Part shown: one piece after another, positions 60,057 to 64,000 of the stretch
Numbering within the stretch: the first letter of the stretch is position 1
Layout of the letters: every line of letters begins with the position of its first letter
Assembly: GCF_016107305.1 (NCBI RefSeq)
Contig: NZ_RCVR01000008.1
Span: forward strand, 1-64,000
Direction: 5' to 3'
DNA: 64,000 bases
Origin: Roseomonas sp. KE2513
GTDB taxonomy: Bacteria > Pseudomonadota > Alphaproteobacteria > Acetobacterales > Acetobacteraceae
Translations under genes and position numbers: made by a program
Notes under the pieces: model-generated
What the model saw: only the letters and a program-made list of their open reading frames with translations
What the model was told of the DNA's origin: nothing
Databases searched by the model: none

Positions 60057-61436
60057 ATGCCGCGCTGGGCCCGGTCGGCGGAGCCCGGGCGAGGGCGGTT
60101 CCCGCCCGCAAGGATCGGCGGGCTGGCGCTGCTTCTTCTCCTGCCGCTGCTTGCCGGCATTGCACTGGCGGCAGGCCCCTTCGGCTGGATTGCGGCCTGC
60201 GCACTACTGGCGGCAGCGGCCGCGCTCGCCTGGCGGACGAGCCTCGCGGTGGAGGAAGCCGAGCGGAGCGGGAAAGCCCTCTTCGAGCGCGCGGGCATCT
60301 CCCTCTGGCGAGAGGACTGGTCCGCGGTCGGCGAGGCGATCCTTGCCCTCCGCAGGGCGGGCGTGGACGACGTGCTGGCCTATTATGTCGCGCGGCCGGA
60401 CCTCGCACGGGGCCTGCGCGAGAGCGTTATCATCAAGGACGTGAACGCCTTCACCGTCGGGATGATGGGCGTCACCGGCAAGGAGGCGCTCGTCGGCTCG
60501 CTTGCGCGCATCCTGCCGAACACCGACCAGACCTTCGACCAGTGGCTGCTGGCCATCGCGAACGGGGAGCGCTTCTACCGATCGGAGGCGCATATCACGC
60601 GGCCGGACGGCAGCGTGCTCGACGTGCTCTTCACCGCGGAGCTGCCGGACAGCATGGAGGGCTTCCGCGACATCATCGTCACGGCCATCGATGTCTCTGG
60701 CTACAAGGCGGCGCAAGCGAGGGTCGCGCAGATGGAGACGGAGATCGCGCGGGCCTCGCGCATCACGACCATCGGCACGCTCACGGCCTCCATCGCGCAT
60801 GAGGTGAACTCGCCGCTGGCCGCGGTGCTCAGCCATGCCGAGGCGGCGCAGCGCTGGCTGGACCGGGCGGAGCCCGACCTGGAGGAAGCGCGGAGCGCGA
60901 TGGCGAGTGCCGTGCGCGACGGGCTGCGGGCGCGGGACGTGGTCTCCCGCATCCGCCGCTTCCTCGGCAACGCGCCGCGCCGCAGCGAGGCGGTGGATCT
61001 CGCCGTGACGGCGCGGGATGCCATCCTGCTGATCGAGCGGGAGATGCGCGCGGGCGGCATCTCGGTCCATCTCGACGCAGAGGCGGGGCTGCCTCCGGTC
61101 CTCGCCGACCCCGTGCAGATCGGGCAGGTGCTGGTCAACCTGATGCTCAACGGGGCGCAGGCGATGGCCTCGGTCGAGGGGCCGCGCGATCTGACGGTGC
61201 GGATCCGCCACACTGAGGGCGAGGTGGTGACGGAGGTGGAGGACCGCGGGCGCGGCCTCGACCCCGCACAGCTGCCGCGGCTGTTCGAGCCCTTCTACTC
61301 CACCCGGCCGGGCGGGATGGGCATGGGGCTGGCGATCTGCCGCAGCTGCGTCGAGGCCTATGGCGGACGCCTCTCGGCCACGGGGGAGCCGGGCGCGGGC
61401 GCAACCTTCCGTTTCGCCCTGCCCGCCGCGGCCTAG
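60057..61436 (+). CDS. PAS-containing histidine kinase, FixL-like
   Basis: 459 aa from ATG 60057 (GTG 59991 would give 481 aa). Two N-terminal membrane segments (GGLALLLLLPLLAGIALAAGPF and WIAACALLAAAAALAW), a PAS-type region (~85-215), dimerisation H-box IAHEVNSPLAAVLSHAE, and ATPase boxes NLMLNGAQAM, DRGRGLD and GMGMGLAICRS. The combination and the convergent LuxR-type regulator resemble FixL/FixJ. No heme-PAS histidine is certain, so the input is unknown. Confidence 0.85.
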   Translation: MPRWARSAEPGRGRFPPARIGGLALLLLLPLLAGIALAAGPFGWIAACALLAAAAALAWRTSLAVEEAERSGKALFERAGISLWREDWSAVGEAILALRRAGVDDVLAYYVARPDLARGLRESVIIKDVNAFTVGMMGVTGKEALVGSLARILPNTDQTFDQWLLAIANGERFYRSEAHITRPDGSVLDVLFTAELPDSMEGFRDIIVTAIDVSGYKAAQARVAQMETEIARASRITTIGTLTASIAHEVNSPLAAVLSHAEAAQRWLDRAEPDLEEARSAMASAVRDGLRARDVVSRIRRFLGNAPRRSEAVDLAVTARDAILLIEREMRAGGISVHLDAEAGLPPVLADPVQIGQVLVNLMLNGAQAMASVEGPRDLTVRIRHTEGEVVTEVEDRGRGLDPAQLPRLFEPFYSTRPGGMGMGLAICRSCVEAYGGRLSATGEPGAGATFRFALPAAA

Positions 61437-61454
61437 CAGGTGCGGTGCAGCGGC

Positions 61455-61625
61455 CTATCCCGGTGACGGCTTGGCCGGGGGCGGGTCAAAACCCTCGGGG
61501 GCACCGGTGCTGATGGCATCGCTGGCGGGAAAGGTCTCCTCCAGCGCCTCGTCGAGGCCCGTGCTGTCCTCCACAGGCGGCGGTGGGGCCTTGATGTCCG
61601 GCGTGTCTTTCCTGGTGGGGGGCAT
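61455..61625 (-). CDS. Small LDEAL-motif protein
   Basis: 56 aa from Met at 61625. Contains LDEALEETFPASDAIS, a recurrent motif of short conserved proteins in Proteobacteria of unknown function, flanked by Pro-rich tails. Located between the convergent kinase and FixJ-like genes. Confidence 0.6.
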   Translation of the reverse strand: MPPTRKDTPDIKAPPPPVEDSTGLDEALEETFPASDAISTGAPEGFDPPPAKPSPG

Positions 61626-61792
61626 GGGTCCTGTCCTCGCGGGGGTGTCCGGCGGCGATGATCCGCCTGGGGCGTTGATAGGGCGGCGCGAGTGTCCACG
61701 CTTGTCCGTTCTTGCGGTGCCGGGGAGGGCGCCGCCCTCTCCGCGTCTCACCCGCCAAGGGCCTGAGGCCCTTGGCTCCCCGTCTGGCCGCT

Positions 61793-62479
61793 TTATGTCC
61801 GCTGCGGGTCGCGCCCCACCAGTTCCGCCGTGCGCACGAGGTCGGCGAGGGTTCGAACTTCCATCTTCCGCATGACGTTGGCGCGGTGGAGCTTCACCGT
61901 GATCTCGCTCAGCCCCAGTTCGCCGGCGATCTGCTTGTTCATGAGGCCGGAGGCGACGAGTGCCATCACCTGCGCCTCGCGCGGAGTGAGCGTCGCGTGG
62001 CGGGAGCGCGCGGCGGCCGCGGCACCCTGGGCGCGGCGGCGCTGGCGGTCGCGTTCCAGCGCGGCGTCCACGGCGTCGAGCATGTCCTGGTCGCGGAAGG
62101 GCTTGATCAGGAAGTCGGCGGCGCCGGCCTTCATGGCTCGCACGCTCATCGGCACGTCGCCGTAGCCGGTGACGAAGATGATGGGCGGATGCTCGCCGCG
62201 CTCGGCCAGGCGCGCCTGGAACTCCAGGCCGCTCATCCGGGGAATGCGGACATCCATGATGATGCAGCCGACGCGGTCGGGCAGAGGCGCGTCGAGGATC
62301 TCGTGCGCGACCTCGTAGAGAAGGGTGCTGTGGCCGACGGAGCGGAGCAGGCTGTCGATCGCGTGGCGCACGCGGTCGTCGTCGTCCACCACGAGAACGA
62401 GGGGCTGATCATGCCCCTCCTCCGCCGTCCTGCCCTGCTGCATCCAATCCTCGAAGAGTAACCGAGCCGCGGCATGCAT
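61793..62479 (-). CDS. FixJ-type response regulator
   Basis: 228 aa (Met13 is a possible start). Receiver with LVLVVDDDDRVRHAI, phospho-acceptor D76 in CIIMDVRIP, T in FVTGYGD, K in LIKPF. LuxR-type HTH at about 160-222: LTPREAQVMALVASGLMNKQIAGELGLSEITVKLHR. It is close to, and convergent with, the FixL-like kinase, its likely partner. Confidence 0.9.
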   Translation of the reverse strand: MHAAARLLFEDWMQQGRTAEEGHDQPLVLVVDDDDRVRHAIDSLLRSVGHSTLLYEVAHEILDAPLPDRVGCIIMDVRIPRMSGLEFQARLAERGEHPPIIFVTGYGDVPMSVRAMKAGAADFLIKPFRDQDMLDAVDAALERDRQRRRAQGAAAAARSRHATLTPREAQVMALVASGLMNKQIAGELGLSEITVKLHRANVMRKMEVRTLADLVRTAELVGRDPQRT

Positions 62480-62526
62480 AGCGGGGCCCGGCGCCAGGCG
62501 GCAACTTGGACGCGCGGACCCCCTCT

Positions 62527-63144
62527 TCAGAAGCCCGCCATCCAGTCGGTGGCGAGGGCGACATCCATCTGGGAGAGCCCGTGGCCAAGCGGCAGCTCGT
62601 GGTGCTTCACCGTGGCGCCGGCGCCTTGCAGGATCGCGGCCAGCCGCGCGCTGTTAGCCGCCGGCACGATCGGGTCGGTTGTGCCGGAGAGCAGCAGCAC
62701 CTTCGTGCCGTCCAGCCGGGCGGGTGGGGTTTCCTGAAAGGGGACCATGGCCCGCAGCAGCGCCGCGCCGCGCAGCAGGCCGGGGTGGCGCAGCAGCAGG
62801 GCCGCCGCGATGTTCGCGCCATTGGAGAAGCCGAGCGCGACCGGCGCCGCGATGCCGTGGCGGGCCTGGGCATCGCGGATGAAGGCGGCAAGGTCGTCCG
62901 TGCGGCGGCGCAGGTCCTCCTCGTCGAAGACACCCTCGGACAGGCGGCGGAAGAAGCGGGGCATGCCGTTCTCCAGCACCGCGCCGCGGGGCGAGAGAAG
63001 GGCCGCGCCGGGCGCGACGCGGCGGCCGAGGGGGATGAGGTCGTCCTCGTCCCCGCCCGTGCCGTGCAGCAGCAGCAGCGGCGGGCGCGCGGTATCAGTG
63101 GCGGGCTCGAAGCGGTGGACGAGGGTGGGGGCGGTGTCGCTCAC
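62527..63144 (-). CDS. Alpha/beta hydrolase, MhqD-like esterase
   Basis: 205 aa. Nucleophile S107 in GFSNGAN, oxyanion start LLLLHGTGGDEDDL, Asp in GTTDPIVP, His in PLGHGLS. Similar to the phospholipase/carboxylesterase family that includes MhqD. The gene follows the ring-cleaving dioxygenase by 54 bp on the same strand, the pairing seen in quinone-response loci. Confidence 0.85.
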   Translation of the reverse strand: MSDTAPTLVHRFEPATDTARPPLLLLHGTGGDEDDLIPLGRRVAPGAALLSPRGAVLENGMPRFFRRLSEGVFDEEDLRRRTDDLAAFIRDAQARHGIAAPVALGFSNGANIAAALLLRHPGLLRGAALLRAMVPFQETPPARLDGTKVLLLSGTTDPIVPAANSARLAAILQGAGATVKHHELPLGHGLSQMDVALATDWMAGF

Positions 63145-63198
63145 GGCGGGGTCTCCCGAGGGCGGGCCGCGCCGGGGTGGCGCGGCCCGTGGGGTTTG

Positions 63199-64000
63199 TC
63201 AGGCGAGGACGGGGAGGGCGGCTTCGATCTGGGCGCGATGCCCCTCGAGGAAGGCGGGCAGCTTCAGTGCGCTACCGAGGCTCTCGGCCGGCTCGTCCAC
63301 GTCGAAGCCGGGGATGTCGGTCGCAATCTCGAACAGCACGTGGCCGGGCTCGCGGAAGTAGACGGAGCGGAAGTAGTCGCGGTTCTTCTGCTCCGTCGTC
63401 CGCAGGCCGTGGTTGGCCGCGAGCTTGCGGACCATCTCCATCTCCGCCGCGTCGTCCGCCGCACGGAAGGCGAGGTGGTGGACGGAGCCGCGGCCGAGCC
63501 GGGCCGGCAGGAAGCCGCCGACCGCGCGCAGGTCCACGATGCCGCCGATCGTCGTGCCCTCCACGGCGTAGCGCGTCGTGTCGCCCTCGCGCGCCACCTC
63601 GCGGAAGCCGAAGACATCCGTGAGGATGGCGCCCGTGGCCTCCGTGCGGTCGAGCATGAGGGAGACGCCGTGGAAGCCGCGGATGGCGCTCTCGGCCGGC
63701 ACCTCACCGCTGTCCCAGGCGGGCTCGGCCTCGATGCCGGGGATGCCGACCAGCGCGAGGCGCAGTCCGTCCGGGTCGCGGAAGGTGAGCACGGTCTCGC
63801 CGAAGCGGGTGGTGCGCTCCAGTCCCTGGTTCACCAGGCGCTGCGTCCAGTAGCCGATCGCGGATTGCGGGATGCGGAAGGCGGTCTCCTGCAACTCGCC
63901 CGCGCCGGCACGGCCCTCGGCCGCGTGCTCCCAGGGGAAGAAGGTGAGGATGGTGCCGGGGCTGCCCGCCGCGTCGCCGTAGTAGAAGTGGTAGGCGCCG
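63199..64000 (-). CDS. VOC ring-cleaving dioxygenase, partial (continues beyond the window)
   Basis: At least 267 aa visible; the 5' end is off the window. Upstream of the first in-frame Met, the frame continues with HFYYGDAAGSPGTILTFFPW, so the gene is longer than the Met ORF at 63894. Two vicinal-oxygen-chelate modules are seen; metal ligands include the His of GFHGVSLML, the His pair in HHLAF and E in HVLFEIA. Resembles hydroquinone/MhqO-type ring-cleaving dioxygenases. With the esterase, a quinone or hydroquinone detoxification unit. Confidence 0.85.
   Translation of the reverse strand, partial: GAYHFYYGDAAGSPGTILTFFPWEHAAEGRAGAGELQETAFRIPQSAIGYWTQRLVNQGLERTTRFGETVLTFRDPDGLRLALVGIPGIEAEPAWDSGEVPAESAIRGFHGVSLMLDRTEATGAILTDVFGFREVAREGDTTRYAVEGTTIGGIVDLRAVGGFLPARLGRGSVHHLAFRAADDAAEMEMVRKLAANHGLRTTEQKNRDYFRSVYFREPGHVLFEIATDIPGFDVDEPAESLGSALKLPAFLEGHRAQIEAALPVLA

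Noticed and set aside
60020-60060. Sigma-54-like TGGCACG elements upstream of the FixL-like kinase
   Set aside because: TGGCACG occurs twice but neither has TTGC at the correct -12 position.

Overview
The window is about 70% GC and gene-dense, with no rRNA, tRNA, CRISPR array or insertion sequence that I can recognise. A MucR regulator, a Fur-OlsB-OlsA-MiaB-PhoH-YbeY-CorC-Lnt block, six TctC/Bug solute receptors, single-domain response regulators with an HWE-type kinase, and two PEP-CTERM proteins point to an alphaproteobacterium, most likely Acetobacteraceae of the Roseomonas type. This is inferred from gene content and style; there is no marker gene in the window.

Layout. 1-2.1 kb: endonuclease III, a DUF2244 membrane protein and an XRE regulator. 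2.1-12.5 kb, minus strand: a conserved housekeeping block (tsaB-rimI, mucR, fur-olsB-olsA, miaB-phoH-ybeY-corC-lnt), much of it translationally coupled, interrupted by one plus-strand tusA-like gene. 12.7-15 kb: a glycosyltransferase and a secreted GDSL esterase with a PEP-CTERM anchor. 15.2-25.6 kb: an accessory catabolic cluster holding the parts of a phthalate-type pathway: MarR regulator, Rieske oxygenase, PDR/VanB reductase, Gfo/Idh/MocA dihydrodiol dehydrogenase and a Pht5-like decarboxylase. With them are an unusual M29/NicX-like metalloenzyme, two Bug receptors, a small protein and an ABC ATPase/permease pair without its own receptor. 25.6-28.2 kb: a copper module (CopC-CopD fusion, DUF1775/YcnI, small cysteine protein). 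28.3-37.7 kb: a second accessory region with four more Bug receptors, a Tat-type metallo-beta-lactamase-fold protein, a ModA-like protein, a LysR regulator, an FAD-dependent oxidoreductase and a second Pht5-like protein.

37.7-43.3 kb: an FNR-type oxygen sensor, D-lactate dehydrogenase, a CRP/FNR paralogue, NDH-2 and DUF2243/SPW membrane proteins, a respiratory or redox theme. 43.5-47.8 kb: patatin, a 580-bp AT-richer stretch leading to a canonical sigma-54 promoter in front of a PEP-CTERM glycerophosphodiesterase with a textbook terminator, then a manganese catalase. 48-52 kb: signalling genes (two receiver-only regulators, a CRP/FNR paralogue, an HWE kinase). 52.4-54.6 kb: GH1 glycosidase and galactose-dehydrogenase-like pair, followed by a large nested inverted repeat. 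54.7-64 kb: DUF2161, HU, RibF, LOG, MaoC, an M20 peptidase, a FixL/FixJ-like pair and an MhqD/MhqO-like esterase plus ring-cleaving dioxygenase that runs off the window.

The best candidate for something not yet described is the 15.2-22.9 kb cluster: a near-complete phthalate-style upper pathway with an M29/NicX-like enzyme where a protocatechuate dioxygenase might be expected. Its divergent promoter carries two matching TTAG-N4-CTAA operators. The sigma-54-driven PEP-CTERM phosphodiesterase and the nested inverted repeat at 54.6 kb are the next most interesting.
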